Shown here piece after piece: positions 18,338-27,068 of a stretch of DNA of 64,000 bases. Made by a program: the position numbers and the translations under genes. Within the stretch, counting starts at the first letter, position 1, and each line of letters opens with the position of its first letter. The notes below the pieces were generated by a model. It saw nothing but the letters and a program-made list of their open reading frames with translations, ran no database searches and had not been told where the DNA came from. Origin of the DNA: an uncultured Lachnospiraceae bacterium (GTDB taxonomy: Bacteria > Bacillota > Clostridia > Lachnospirales > Lachnospiraceae); assembly GCA_905233695.1 (NCBI GenBank), contig CAJODN010000002.1, positions 1 through 64,000 on the forward strand, given 5' to 3'.

Positions 18338-18958
18338 ATGTCCAATCTAAGCTTTGAACAGGTTAACGAATTATACCTGGATGTATTAAAAGAAATAGGT
18401 AATATCGGAGCCGGCAACGCTACAACAGCTATTGCCAACATGCTTAATCTCAGGATTAATATGCATGTGCCGAAGGTAGAATTACTTCCTGTTGAGAAAA
18501 TCGGTTCGGCAATCGGTGCAGAGGATGATATTATAGTAGGAATTATGCTAGGAGTGGAAGAGGATATAGAAGGATCTATGATGTTCCTTATGGACATGGA
18601 TTCCGCACATATCCTTGTTAACAGACTTATGATGAGACCTGCCGATTATAAGGAAGATTTTGACGAGATGGATTTGTCGGCAATCAAGGAGATCGGTAAC
18701 ATTATTGCGGGCTCTTATCTGTCTGCACTTTCGAGTCTTACTAATCTTGTTATTATGCCGACAGTACCTTATGTTGCGGTAGATATGGCGGCATCAATCT
18801 TAAGTGTTCCCGCTATCCAATTCGGACTTATGGGAGATAACGCACTTATGATTAAGACTGAATTTGACGACGAAGTTGCTATCTCAGGTCATTTTATATT
18901 GATGCCTGAGGAGGATTCTTATAATAAGATTTTGAGTGCACTTGGTATTGCAGTCTAG
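18338..18958 (+). CDS. cheC: CheY-P phosphatase CheC
   Basis: Removes phosphate from CheY-P and partners with CheD in adaptation. It contains both pseudo-symmetrical phosphatase helices with E-x-x-N pairs (LKEIGNIGAGNATT near the N-terminus and IKEIGNIIAGSYLS in the second half), the pattern of a two-site CheC. The 206 residues match the family. It is immediately followed by cheD, whose product it normally binds. Confidence 0.95.
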   Translation: MSNLSFEQVNELYLDVLKEIGNIGAGNATTAIANMLNLRINMHVPKVELLPVEKIGSAIGAEDDIIVGIMLGVEEDIEGSMMFLMDMDSAHILVNRLMMRPADYKEDFDEMDLSAIKEIGNIIAGSYLSALSSLTNLVIMPTVPYVAVDMAASILSVPAIQFGLMGDNALMIKTEFDDEVAISGHFILMPEEDSYNKILSALGIAV

Positions 18959-18966
18959 GAGTATAT

Positions 18967-19455
18967 ATGGGTCAAACAATTAAAGTCGGAATGGCAGATC
19001 TTAAGGTCTGCAAAGCCCCTGACAGCCTTACAACAATCGGACTCGGTTCCTGTGTGGGAATTGCTCTGTATGATCCTGTTCTTAAGGTTGCGGGACTTGC
19101 TCACGTTATGCTGCCTGACAGTACACAAATAAAAAATAATACCGTTATTGCAAAATTTGCGGATACGGGCATCAAGAAGCTATACGATGATATGGTGAAA
19201 ATGGGTGCCAACAAGTTCAGAATGAAAGCCAAAATTGCGGGTGGCGCCAAAATGTTTGAGTTAAAGTCTGCGGCTACGTCAAGCATTAATATCGGTGACC
19301 GCAATGTGGAGGCGAGTAAGAAAGCGCTGAAGCAACTTGGTATTCCCATTGTCGCAGAGGATACCGGCCTTAATTACGGAAGGACGGTTATTCTTGACGG
19401 TGAGACGGGGGACTACATTATTCGCGCGGTAGGAAAAGACGTTAAGACAATTTAA
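18967..19455 (+). CDS. cheD: chemoreceptor glutamine deamidase CheD
   Basis: Deamidates receptor glutamines and is controlled by CheC. The papain-like active site is complete: C29 (TIGLGSCVGIALYD), H46 (GLAHVMLPDS) and T23, spaced as in Thermotoga CheD. The phylogenetically typical MKAKIAGGAKMF segment is present. Length 162 is normal. It sits eight bases downstream of cheC. Confidence 0.95.
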   Translation: MGQTIKVGMADLKVCKAPDSLTTIGLGSCVGIALYDPVLKVAGLAHVMLPDSTQIKNNTVIAKFADTGIKKLYDDMVKMGANKFRMKAKIAGGAKMFELKSAATSSINIGDRNVEASKKALKQLGIPIVAEDTGLNYGRTVILDGETGDYIIRAVGKDVKTI

Positions 19456-19471
19456 CTTTGGAGATAATGAT

Positions 19472-19774
19472 ATGAAGAAAAAAGGCGTTCCTTTGATCGT
19501 CACGTTAGTTGCATGTCTTATAACTTGTGTTGTATCTATTTTTCAGGGTGTTGAATTTGCTGTTTTCTGTGTAAGATTTATTTTTGTTTTTCTGATATTC
19601 GGAACTATAAGTGTAATACTGCAGATTGTAATTAATTTGAATTTTAAGGATAAGCCCGAGGATGAAGATGAAGAAAACGAGGGCGGCGATGATAAGGATA
19701 AGGACAATTCTGCAACCGGCGGGGAAGAAACGGATGAAGACTACATAGATGAAGACGAAGAGGACGAAGAATAA
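19472..19774 (+). CDS. small two-helix membrane protein with acidic tail, unrecognised
   Basis: I do not recognise a named family. The 100 residues contain two hydrophobic segments (about residues 6-26 and 30-55) followed by an extremely acidic cytoplasmic tail of Asp/Glu with some Lys and Gly. It has a good ribosome-binding site (TTTGGAG) and is embedded between cheD and the flagellar sigma gene with short spacers, so it is almost certainly expressed. Short membrane proteins at this position occur in several Clostridia. A motility-related role is inferred from context only. Confidence 0.72.
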   Translation: MKKKGVPLIVTLVACLITCVVSIFQGVEFAVFCVRFIFVFLIFGTISVILQIVINLNFKDKPEDEDEENEGGDDKDKDNSATGGEETDEDYIDEDEEDEE

Positions 19775-19794
19775 ATTTTGGGGGCTTTTAATAA

Positions 19795-20559
19795 ATGAAA
19801 GCTGTTGATAAAGATAAACTGTGGAAACAATATGGGGAGAATCGTTCGCAGGATGTAAGAGAGAAGCTGATTATCGAATATGCTCCGCTCGTCAAGGTGG
19901 TTGCCGGACGACTGAGTATGCACCTCGGTAATACTGTTGAATTCGATGATCTTGTGGGCTACGGAGTATTTGGTCTGATTGATGCCATCGACAAGTTCGA
20001 TGTTGACAAGGATGTTAAGTTCGAGACTTATGCCAGTGTCAGAATAAGAGGTGCAATACTTGACCAGATACGTAAGATGGACTGGATTCCCAGAACGGTT
20101 AGACAGAAGCAGAAGAAAATTGAAGAAGCGACGAAGGCGGTTGAACTTCGAACAGGTAAGATTGCTACCGACAAACAGATTGCGGAAGAGCTTAATATTA
20201 CCACAAAAGAGCTTATAGAATGGCAATCCATTCTTAAGACGACGAATGTTGTATCGCTTAATGAATATGTGGAACAGGGTTCTGAGCCTGCTATGGATGC
20301 AAGGCGTAATTCGCATTTCGAACAGCCTGAGACATCCATTTCCAAGAAGGAGCTTAAGAAGGTTCTTGCTGAGGCTCTCGACCAGTTAACGGACAAAGAG
20401 AAGAAAGTAATTCTTCTGTATTATTATGAGGAGCTGACCTTGAAGGAAATAAGTGCTACGCTTGAAGTGTCGGAGTCAAGAGTATCTCAGCTTCATACGA
20501 AGGCACTTAACAAAATGAAGACCAAAATGGGTGATTACATGGACGTTTTTGCAGGATAA
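19795..20559 (+). CDS. fliA: flagellar sigma factor (sigma-28/sigma-D, FliA)
   Basis: Alternative sigma factor for late flagellar and chemotaxis genes. Region 2 is visible in EFDDLVGYGVFGLIDAIDKFD and FETYASVRIRGAILDQIRKMDW, and region 4 in LTDKEKKVILLYYYEELTLK plus the HTH that follows (EISATLEVSESRVSQLH). The 254-residue length fits sigma-28 proteins. It lies downstream of cheD as in Bacillus sigD. I found no clear sigma-28 promoter inside this window, so its targets are presumably elsewhere. Confidence 0.96.
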   Translation: MKAVDKDKLWKQYGENRSQDVREKLIIEYAPLVKVVAGRLSMHLGNTVEFDDLVGYGVFGLIDAIDKFDVDKDVKFETYASVRIRGAILDQIRKMDWIPRTVRQKQKKIEEATKAVELRTGKIATDKQIAEELNITTKELIEWQSILKTTNVVSLNEYVEQGSEPAMDARRNSHFEQPETSISKKELKKVLAEALDQLTDKEKKVILLYYYEELTLKEISATLEVSESRVSQLHTKALNKMKTKMGDYMDVFAG

Positions 20560-20614
20560 ATGCGCGGACGTTTTAGCAGTATAAAAGTCGGAAATGCTAT
20601 AGGAGACTTTATAA

Positions 20615-22219
20615 ATGAATCAGGAAAACGGATATATACAAGTTGAATACAGAGACGATAACGAAGCCTTTGTTGTCTATTATCCACCTGTAGGAGAGGG
20701 ACTTAAGCCGGAGTATAAGGAATGTGCGGAATATCTTACTGAAAAAGGGTTTGAGAATTTTAATAAGCAAGAGCTTCGCCAGCTTATATGCGGTGATGAT
20801 AAGGGTGAACTAAGTCTTGGTATCGGAGATGGATTGGAATTCTCCGAGAGTTTAACTTATAACCTGTCCCTTGATAAGATGAAAGTAACGTGCAGGTTCT
20901 ATCCTCCATCTAAGAACGGTAACGTGCTCAATGCTCAGGATATTTTGGGTGAACTTGCGAAGAAGAATGTAAAGTACGGAATTGATCAGGACTTTATTCT
21001 TCAATTTATGAAAAACAGAGTTTATTTTACTGATTTTGTCATTGCCGAGGGACTTCCTCCCGTTCATGGCGTTGATGACAGGATTGAGTATTTCTTCAAC
21101 ACCAACCCTACGCTGAAGCCTAAGCATAATGAGGATGGTTCTGTTGATTATCATGATCTTGGAAATGTGTGTCAGGTGGAAGAAGGTGATCTTCTCGCCA
21201 GACTTCATAAAGGAGACAAAGGTACTAACGGTAAGGATGTAACGGGTAAGGATATCCCTTGCAGAACAATTAAGACACTTAAATTAGAGCCCGGTAAGAA
21301 TCTTAAGCTTAACGAGGATATGACCGAGCTTTATTCTACTGTAACCGGTCACGTATCCCTTGTTAACCATAAGGTCTTTGTATCCGATATATATGATGTA
21401 CCGGGAGATGTGGATACATCTGTCGGTAACATCGAATATAACGGAAATGTTCATATCCACGGAAGTGTAAGAGGCGGCTTCCAGGTTATTGCAAAAGGCG
21501 ATATCGTTATTGACGGTGTTGTTGAGGACGCACTTATTCAGTCCGATGAAGGACAGATTATCGTTAAATGCGGTATTCACGGAATGAAGAAAGGTCTTCT
21601 TGATGCCGGAAGTAATGTAATTACGAAATTTATAGAGAATGCAAGCGTGTTCTCCGGCGGATATGTTGAAGCCGGTAATATTACTCAATCGGATGTATCG
21701 GCTTCCGATGATGTAATTGTATCGGAGAAGAAGGGTACGATTACAGGAGGTGTAATAAGAGCCGGAGGCAAAGTTGAAGCCCAGACGGTTGGATCAACAA
21801 TGGGAACCGTTACTAAGATTGAGGTGGGTATGGCGCCTGATAAAAAGGAGCGCTATGTACAGCTTCAACGTGAGATAACGGTCCTAAGCCAGAACATCAA
21901 CAAGTTAAAGCCGATTATTAAGACATATAATAAATATATAACAGAGGGTAAGCAGCTTGATCAGAAAAATGCTATGTACTTACAGAAGATTGCAGCCGAG
22001 CTTACTAAGAATACGAAGTCGCTTGAAGAGCACCAGAACGAATTCAATGCACTTCATCAAGAGCTTGTGACTTCAAGGCATGCAAGGGTTATAATTAATC
22101 GGGATATTTATCCCGGAGTAAGTATAACCATTTCTGATGTGGGCTTCCAGGTCAAAGACAAGCGTAGCTTCTGCCAGTTCGAGAAGAAGAACGGCGAAGT
22201 TGTTGTCACCAATTTGTAG
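20615..22219 (+). CDS. FapA family (DUF342) polymer-forming protein
   Basis: A 534-residue FapA/DUF342 protein. The N-terminal third is a mixed domain. The middle (about residues 215-400) has a run of short Gly/Val/Ile repeats (GNVHIHGSVRGGFQVIAKGD, IVIDGVVEDALIQ, SVFSGGYVEAGNITQ) typical of a right-handed beta-helix. The C-terminal part has a predicted coiled coil (about residues 410-490). The biochemical function of FapA is not settled; members are often found near flagellar or cell-surface genes. Its location inside the fla/che operon after the sigma gene suggests a cell-surface or motility-linked scaffold role. Confidence 0.85.
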   Translation: MNQENGYIQVEYRDDNEAFVVYYPPVGEGLKPEYKECAEYLTEKGFENFNKQELRQLICGDDKGELSLGIGDGLEFSESLTYNLSLDKMKVTCRFYPPSKNGNVLNAQDILGELAKKNVKYGIDQDFILQFMKNRVYFTDFVIAEGLPPVHGVDDRIEYFFNTNPTLKPKHNEDGSVDYHDLGNVCQVEEGDLLARLHKGDKGTNGKDVTGKDIPCRTIKTLKLEPGKNLKLNEDMTELYSTVTGHVSLVNHKVFVSDIYDVPGDVDTSVGNIEYNGNVHIHGSVRGGFQVIAKGDIVIDGVVEDALIQSDEGQIIVKCGIHGMKKGLLDAGSNVITKFIENASVFSGGYVEAGNITQSDVSASDDVIVSEKKGTITGGVIRAGGKVEAQTVGSTMGTVTKIEVGMAPDKKERYVQLQREITVLSQNINKLKPIIKTYNKYITEGKQLDQKNAMYLQKIAAELTKNTKSLEEHQNEFNALHQELVTSRHARVIINRDIYPGVSITISDVGFQVKDKRSFCQFEKKNGEVVVTNL

Positions 22220-22230
22220 GAGGAAAGTCT

Positions 22231-22551
22231 ATGTCACTTAGTCCGATTAACTTTAACGGAATGATTCAGAATACCGCTGAGATTAGTAACCTTAAGTCCC
22301 ATGAAGATAAAGGAGCTGAGGTTAATCAGAACAATATGCAGGTTGTATTCGATAAGCAGTCTGAGCATGAAAGTCATTCTGTTCATCAGTTGGAAGAAAA
22401 GGGTGAAAAGTACGATTTAGGTGACGGTCAGGGAAATAATCAGTACCGTGGTAATAAGAAGAAAAGAGACAAGAAGAAAGAAGAGAAAGATAAATCTGAC
22501 GGAGTAGTCAAAAAAAAGGACGCTCATATGTCATTTGACATATCCGTGTAA
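22231..22551 (+). CDS. small basic/charged protein of the fla/che operon, unrecognised
   Basis: No family recognised. The 106 residues are hydrophilic: an N-terminal segment (SPINFNGMIQNTAEISNL), a middle rich in Glu, Gln and His, and a Lys/Asp/Glu-rich tail ending in MSFDISV. There is no signal or membrane helix. It has a perfect TAGGAGG ribosome-binding site and 11-19 bp spacers on both sides, so it is a genuine operon member. It may be a structural or regulatory accessory, but no function can be assigned from sequence. Confidence 0.7.
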   Translation: MSLSPINFNGMIQNTAEISNLKSHEDKGAEVNQNNMQVVFDKQSEHESHSVHQLEEKGEKYDLGDGQGNNQYRGNKKKRDKKKEEKDKSDGVVKKKDAHMSFDISV

Positions 22552-22570
22552 ATCTTAGTAAGGAGATACT

Positions 22571-23431
22571 ATGGCAGGTCTGGAGATTGGACTAATTGTA
22601 GTTGGAATATTGATTTTTATAGGCAGCTTCTTTATAACCGAGAAGCTGTCTTCTTCTGATATGAAGGAAATAACAAGAATATCGGAAGATGAGGTGAAGA
22701 ACATCGTTAATAAACAGGTTGCCGCATCTGATGAGGTCATAGAAGAACGACTTAAGGAGAAATTAGACGATGCCGTAAGCGACTTCGCTGTTCGAACAGA
22801 CGATGAGTATATGGCCAAGATGAATCAGATGAATGAATACTCCGAGAAGGTCTTAGAGACGATGGAGAAGACCAATAATGAGATTGTATTCATTCACAGT
22901 ATGCTAAGCGATAAGCAGGAGACTGTTACGGAGCTCACATCTAAGATGGATATAACGAAGTCACAGCTTCTGCAATTAAAGAATGATGTGGATCTTAAGA
23001 TTGATGAGCTTAAAGAGCAGTATGAGGAGAATATCAAGCTTAAAAAGGAGAATGAATTTGTGACGGGAATTGACGCATCTAAGGTAGAGGGCGAAACCGT
23101 TAAATCATTCGAGGATGAGCTTATAGAACGAATTAAGGACGAGGATGAAGCCCCTGAAGGATTTAAGGAAGTGGTTAAGTCAGTAGAAGTTGCAGGAGAA
23201 CCTATTAATGACGAGGATAAAAGGCTTCAGGCTCTTCTTAACGGTGAGGATTCTTCCGATTCCGAAAGTGTAATGCCTTCCGATATGGAAAATATTAAGA
23301 AAGGCGGAATGTCTGCTGAGGAAGAGGAGATTATAAGACTGTATAAGGAAGGCTTTTCAGAGATTGATATTGCGAAGAAGTTCAGCAAGGGTATCGGCGA
23401 GATAAAGCTGGTGCTGGGCCTATATAATTAG
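22571..23431 (+). CDS. membrane-anchored coiled-coil protein in the swrB position (DUF6115-like)
   Basis: One N-terminal transmembrane helix (about residues 3-22) precedes a long charged coiled-coil region (about residues 30-165), an acidic linker and a C-terminal helix-turn-helix-like motif (IIRLYKEGFSEIDIAKKF, then SKGIGEIKLVL). The place between the sigma-D/FapA genes and rpsB, together with this topology, parallels Bacillus SwrB (YlxL), which promotes assembly of the flagellar export apparatus. Sequence similarity to SwrB itself cannot be judged here, so the functional analogy is inference. Similar proteins are filed as DUF6115 in Clostridia. Confidence 0.75.
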   Translation: MAGLEIGLIVVGILIFIGSFFITEKLSSSDMKEITRISEDEVKNIVNKQVAASDEVIEERLKEKLDDAVSDFAVRTDDEYMAKMNQMNEYSEKVLETMEKTNNEIVFIHSMLSDKQETVTELTSKMDITKSQLLQLKNDVDLKIDELKEQYEENIKLKKENEFVTGIDASKVEGETVKSFEDELIERIKDEDEAPEGFKEVVKSVEVAGEPINDEDKRLQALLNGEDSSDSESVMPSDMENIKKGGMSAEEEEIIRLYKEGFSEIDIAKKFSKGIGEIKLVLGLYN

Positions 23432-23441
23432 AGGATGGATT

Positions 23442-23963
23442 ATGAAGTTAAAGTATTATATGCGCGGAGTTGGAATAGGTGTTGTTGTTACAACCATTAT
23501 TCTTGTGGTTGCATTTGCACTTACAGGGAATAATATGAGCGACGAAGAAATCGTTGCAAGAGCGAAGAAGCTGGGAATGGTTGAGAGCAATACGACTACA
23601 ACTAACACTACAATGAGCGGTGCGAAAAATACAACTAATTCGACGGAACAAGAAGGTAATAAAACGATTAACGGCGCAACCAATCCGATGCCGAATTCTA
23701 CAGCGGAGACTGACAATAACTCTCAACCGGTATTGGCGGAGGACACCGTGGAATTCACAATAAGTGACGGTGACGTATCAAGAACCGTTATCGAGAGGCT
23801 GGTGGCTCAAGGTATTGTAACCGATGGCGACGGCTTCAACCGCTACCTTCAGGATAAGGGCTATGACAACAACCTCCAGAACGGCACCTTCCGCATAAAG
23901 AAGGGCATATCACAAGAAGATCTGGCTAATCTATTGGTAACAAAACAACAGTTCAGACAGTAG
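23442..23963 (+). CDS. membrane-anchored protein with MltG/YceG N-terminal-like (LysM-like) domain
   Basis: A 173-residue protein with one N-terminal transmembrane helix (about residues 9-30), a low-complexity Asn/Thr/Ser linker (about residues 48-95) and a small C-terminal domain (EFTISDGDVSRTVIERLVAQGI, then RYLQDKGYDN and GTFRIKKGISQEDLANLL). This domain resembles the LysM-like N-terminal subdomain of endolytic transglycosylase MltG, but the catalytic YceG domain is absent, so enzymatic activity is not expected. It is the last gene of the fla/che operon before the rpsB promoter and may bind peptidoglycan. Confidence 0.72.
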   Translation: MKLKYYMRGVGIGVVVTTIILVVAFALTGNNMSDEEIVARAKKLGMVESNTTTTNTTMSGAKNTTNSTEQEGNKTINGATNPMPNSTAETDNNSQPVLAEDTVEFTISDGDVSRTVIERLVAQGIVTDGDGFNRYLQDKGYDNNLQNGTFRIKKGISQEDLANLLVTKQQFRQ

Positions 23964-23990
23964 AAGACGCGATGCAAGCACAAAAACTCC

Positions 23991-24019
23991 TTGCCATATC
24001 AAACCCTTTATGCTAGAAT
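23991..24019 (+). promoter_or_regulatory. sigma-A promoter of rpsB-tsf
   Basis: TTGCCA at 23991-23996 and TAGAAT at 24014-24019 with a 17-bp spacer, plus an extended -10 TGC at 24011-24013. It starts a leader of about 110 nt before the rpsB ATG, long enough for ribosomal-protein feedback control. Confidence 0.8.
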
Positions 24020-24139
24020 GTCATAGGCAATTTATAAAACACACATAATGATTAGGGATATGGTGCCTTGAATCATCATTTTCAAGGTGAATCCTCTAAG
24101 ACGATTTATGTGGAAGAAAATAACCATGGAGGTAAGAAA

Positions 24140-24877
24140 ATGAGTGTTATTTCAATGAAACAATTATTAGAGGCAGGTGTCCACTTCGGACACCAGACAA
24201 GAAGATGGAACCCTAAGATGGCTCCTTACATCTTCACTGAGAGAAACGGTATCTATATTATCGATCTCCAGAAGTCTGTAGTTAAGGTTGATGAGGCGTA
24301 CAACGCTGTATTCGACATCGCTTCACAGGGCGGTAAGATTCTTTTCGTAGGTACTAAGAAGCAGGCTCAGGACACTGTTAAGGCAGAAGCTGAGAGATGC
24401 GGAATGTACTATGTTAACGAGAGATGGCTCGGTGGTATGCTTACTAACTTCAAGACAATAAGAAGCAGAATCGACAGACTTAAGACTATCGAGAGAATGG
24501 AGGAAGACGGAACATTTGACGTACTTCCCAAGAAAGAGGTTATCTCACTTCGTAAGGAAATGGAGAAGCTTGAGAGAAACCTTGGCGGAATCAAGGATAT
24601 GGGACGTGTGCCCGATGCAATATTCGTAGTTGATCCCAAGAAGGAAAGAATATGTATAGAAGAAGCACATACTCTCGGAATTCCTCTTATCGGTATTGCC
24701 GATACTAACTGCGATCCCGAGGAGCTTGACTTCGTAATCCCCGGTAATGATGATGCTATTCGTGCCGTTAAGCTTATTGTATCTAAGATGGCTGATGCCG
24801 TTATCGAAGCTAATCAGGGCTTAATGGAAGAGTCTGAAGATTCGGAAGGCGAAGAGCCTGAGGCTAAAGAAGAGTAA
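24140..24877 (+). CDS. rpsB: 30S ribosomal protein S2
   Basis: Small-subunit protein S2. The N-terminus [20 protein letters not shown], followed by RRWNPKM, is the universal S2 start. I therefore chose the ATG at 24140, which has GGAGG at 24128-24132, over an upstream in-frame ATG at 24068 that would add 24 unrelated residues. The body has the expected [21 protein letters not shown] and [13 protein letters not shown] motifs, and the C-terminus is an acidic tail. Length 245. It is co-transcribed with tsf, 34 bp downstream. Confidence 0.97.
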   Translation: MSVISMKQLLEAGVHFGHQTRRWNPKMAPYIFTERNGIYIIDLQKSVVKVDEAYNAVFDIASQGGKILFVGTKKQAQDTVKAEAERCGMYYVNERWLGGMLTNFKTIRSRIDRLKTIERMEEDGTFDVLPKKEVISLRKEMEKLERNLGGIKDMGRVPDAIFVVDPKKERICIEEAHTLGIPLIGIADTNCDPEELDFVIPGNDDAIRAVKLIVSKMADAVIEANQGLMEESEDSEGEEPEAKEE

Positions 24878-24911
24878 TAAATAACATTTTATATAATTGG
24901 AGGAAAACATT

Positions 24912-25991
24912 ATGGCTATCACAACAGCTATGGTTAAGGAACTGCGTGAGAAAACAGGCGCAGGAATGATGGATTGTAAGAAAGCACTTAATGAAGTTGC
25001 CGGCGATATGAAGGCAGCTGTTGAAGTGTTACAGAAGAAGGGTGTAGCTAAGGCTGCCAAGAAGGCTTCCCGTATTGCCGCCGAAGGTATTACCAAGGTT
25101 GCGGTTGAGAAGGGTAAAGCTTGCGTAGTTGAGGTTAACTCAGAGACTGACTTCGTTGCTAAGAATGATATATTCAGAGACTTTGTACAGGATGTTGCCG
25201 ACAAGGCTCTTGCATCTGACTTACAGGGTGGTGTTAACGGTGAAGACGTTGAAGCACTTCTTGAAGAGACAGGACTTAACGAAGAATTAATCGAGAAGAC
25301 AGCAACAATCGGTGAGAAGCTTGCTGTAAGAAGATTCGCTAAGGTTAACGGAGATATGGTTGTATGCTATATCCACGGCGGCGGAAGAATCGGTGTTCTT
25401 GTTGCTGCTTCAGGCGAAAGAAACGATGAGACTAAAGAAGCTCTTAACAATATCGCTATGCAGATTGCAGCTATGAATCCTGAGTACATTTCACAGGAAG
25501 ACCTTACAGATGAAGAGAAGGCTAAGCAGGAAGAAATCGTTAAGGAAAGTGCTCTTAACGATCCGTTCTCACTTCCTAAGCCAATCCTTTCAGAGCTTCT
25601 TGAGAAGGCTGTCGCTGAGAAATGGAGCGAGGAAGATAAGGCTATATTCGAAGAAAAGAAGTCTAAGATGAACTTCCTTCCTAATTTCTTATCTGATGAG
25701 GCTAAGGAGTCATTAAAGCAGCTTTCACTTGATGCCAAAGATAAGATCTACGGTAACAAGATATTCACAGGTCTTGTTAGCGGTCGTGTTAATAAGAGAT
25801 ATAAGGAAATGTGCTTACTTGACCAGGTATACGTAAGAGCTGAAGACGGTAAGCAGACAGTAGGAAACTACCTTAAGTCTGTTGATCCTGCTCTTGCCAT
25901 TACCGATATGGTTCGTTTTGAAGTAGGTGAAGGAATCGAGAAGAAGGAAGAGGATTTTGCGGCCGAGGTTGCTGCACAGATGAACTCTTAA
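24912..25991 (+). CDS. tsf: elongation factor Ts with a large internal insertion
   Basis: Guanine nucleotide exchange factor for EF-Tu. The N-terminal UBA-like domain (VKELREKTGAGMMDCKKAL) and the exchange motif SETDFVAKND are intact. The ATG at 24912 is used, with GGAGG at 24899-24903; an earlier in-frame ATG at 24897 lies inside this ribosome-binding site. The protein is 359 residues, longer than the usual 280-310. The extra length is a segment at about residues 218-288 replacing the short loop before the conserved GRVNKRYKEMCLLDQ. The C-terminal domain (KQTVGNYLKS) is normal. Confidence 0.96.
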   Translation: MAITTAMVKELREKTGAGMMDCKKALNEVAGDMKAAVEVLQKKGVAKAAKKASRIAAEGITKVAVEKGKACVVEVNSETDFVAKNDIFRDFVQDVADKALASDLQGGVNGEDVEALLEETGLNEELIEKTATIGEKLAVRRFAKVNGDMVVCYIHGGGRIGVLVAASGERNDETKEALNNIAMQIAAMNPEYISQEDLTDEEKAKQEEIVKESALNDPFSLPKPILSELLEKAVAEKWSEEDKAIFEEKKSKMNFLPNFLSDEAKESLKQLSLDAKDKIYGNKIFTGLVSGRVNKRYKEMCLLDQVYVRAEDGKQTVGNYLKSVDPALAITDMVRFEVGEGIEKKEEDFAAEVAAQMNS

Positions 25992-26033
25992 TCTTCTTAA
26001 GTACTTGAATACGGATTACTTGCTTGAACTTAT

Positions 26034-26084
26034 AGTGCATGGAATCTGCTAAGCGTTGTCCTGGCAGATTACCTGCACTTTTTT
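26034..26084 (+). terminator. Rho-independent terminator after tsf
   Basis: The two-part stem AGTGCA...AATCTGC pairs with GCAGATT...TGCACT (26034-26049 with 26064-26079), with a 3-nt internal bulge on each side, and runs into a T tract at 26079-26084. It ends the rpsB-tsf unit. Confidence 0.85.
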
Positions 26085-26130
26085 AAGGATTGAAGTATAC
26101 CTTTTAACATTTTCAATATAGGGATAATAT

Positions 26131-27045
26131 ATGAGTGATACAGATAACAAGGCGCAAAACAAGGCACCGAATAATCTTAAGGATACACGGGATAAGAGAA
26201 AACGTGTTGAAAGAATAAAAAACGGAATAATTATCGCTATCTTCGTGTCAATAATAGTATCGATTCTGGCTGTTATCGGACTTATCGTTGCAATTGTCAA
26301 TATGGTTATCTTAGGTAACAAGGTTGAGAAATTAGAGCAGGGCTCAAGTGCTACCGTGACTCAGTCATCGACTGTTACGACTCAGGATGATTCCAACCTG
26401 ATACTTCCGGGAAGCGGTGAGGTTAGTAAGGTATATCTTACCTTTGACGACGGACCCAGTGACAACACTGACAGAATTCTTGATATTCTTAAAGAAAATG
26501 ACGTTAAGGCGACGTTTTTTCTCGTAGCGAAGGAAGACGAGGCGAGTAAGGACAGGATTAAAAGGATGGCTGCCGAAGGCCACTCCGTAGGAATTCATTC
26601 ATTTGCTCATAAGTATTCCGAAGTTTACTCCTCACTTGATGCATTTAAGACAGATGTAGACAAAATGATTACTTATGTAGACGGAATTCTCGGATATAAG
26701 CCGAAATTGTATCGTTTTCCGGGTGGTAGCGGTAATAAAGTTACCAATGTTGACATCAAGGAATGCATAGATTATCTTGATTCTAAGAATCTTGCTTACT
26801 ATGACTGGAATGTTTCGGGCGGAGATTCTTCAAGTAATGCATATACAAGTGATGAATTAGTTGAAAATGTAATGAAAGATGTGTTAAAATACAAGACGTC
26901 AGTAGTTCTTTTACATGATGATAATACTAAAGGAGCGACAGTCGAAGCACTGCCTAAGCTTATAGAGCAGCTTAAGGGTGCAAATGTTGAGATTTTGCCG
27001 ATTACTGATAGTACACCGTTAGTACAACATGTAAAGGCTGAATAA
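26131..27045 (+). CDS. membrane-anchored polysaccharide deacetylase (NodB domain)
   Basis: Predicted extracytoplasmic deacetylase of peptidoglycan or another N-acetylated polysaccharide. A basic N-terminus and one transmembrane helix (about residues 30-58) anchor it. The NodB domain starts near residue 100 with motif 1 VYLTFDDGPSDNT (catalytic and metal Asp), motif 2 HSFAHKYSEVY (H-x3-H zinc ligands) and motif 3 YRFPGGSGNK. The later LLHDDNTKGATVEALP supplies the last catalytic His. Length 304. It and the following bactofilin interrupt the otherwise standard rpsB-tsf-pyrH-frr order, suggesting a joint cell-envelope role. Confidence 0.9.
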   Translation: MSDTDNKAQNKAPNNLKDTRDKRKRVERIKNGIIIAIFVSIIVSILAVIGLIVAIVNMVILGNKVEKLEQGSSATVTQSSTVTTQDDSNLILPGSGEVSKVYLTFDDGPSDNTDRILDILKENDVKATFFLVAKEDEASKDRIKRMAAEGHSVGIHSFAHKYSEVYSSLDAFKTDVDKMITYVDGILGYKPKLYRFPGGSGNKVTNVDIKECIDYLDSKNLAYYDWNVSGGDSSSNAYTSDELVENVMKDVLKYKTSVVLLHDDNTKGATVEALPKLIEQLKGANVEILPITDSTPLVQHVKAE

Positions 27046-27068
27046 ATATTTAACCGGAGGTTATTAAT

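Noticed and set aside
24068-24139. Upstream ATG extending rpsB by 24 residues
   Set aside because: The added residues do not fit S2, and the ribosome-binding site lies directly before ATG 24140.
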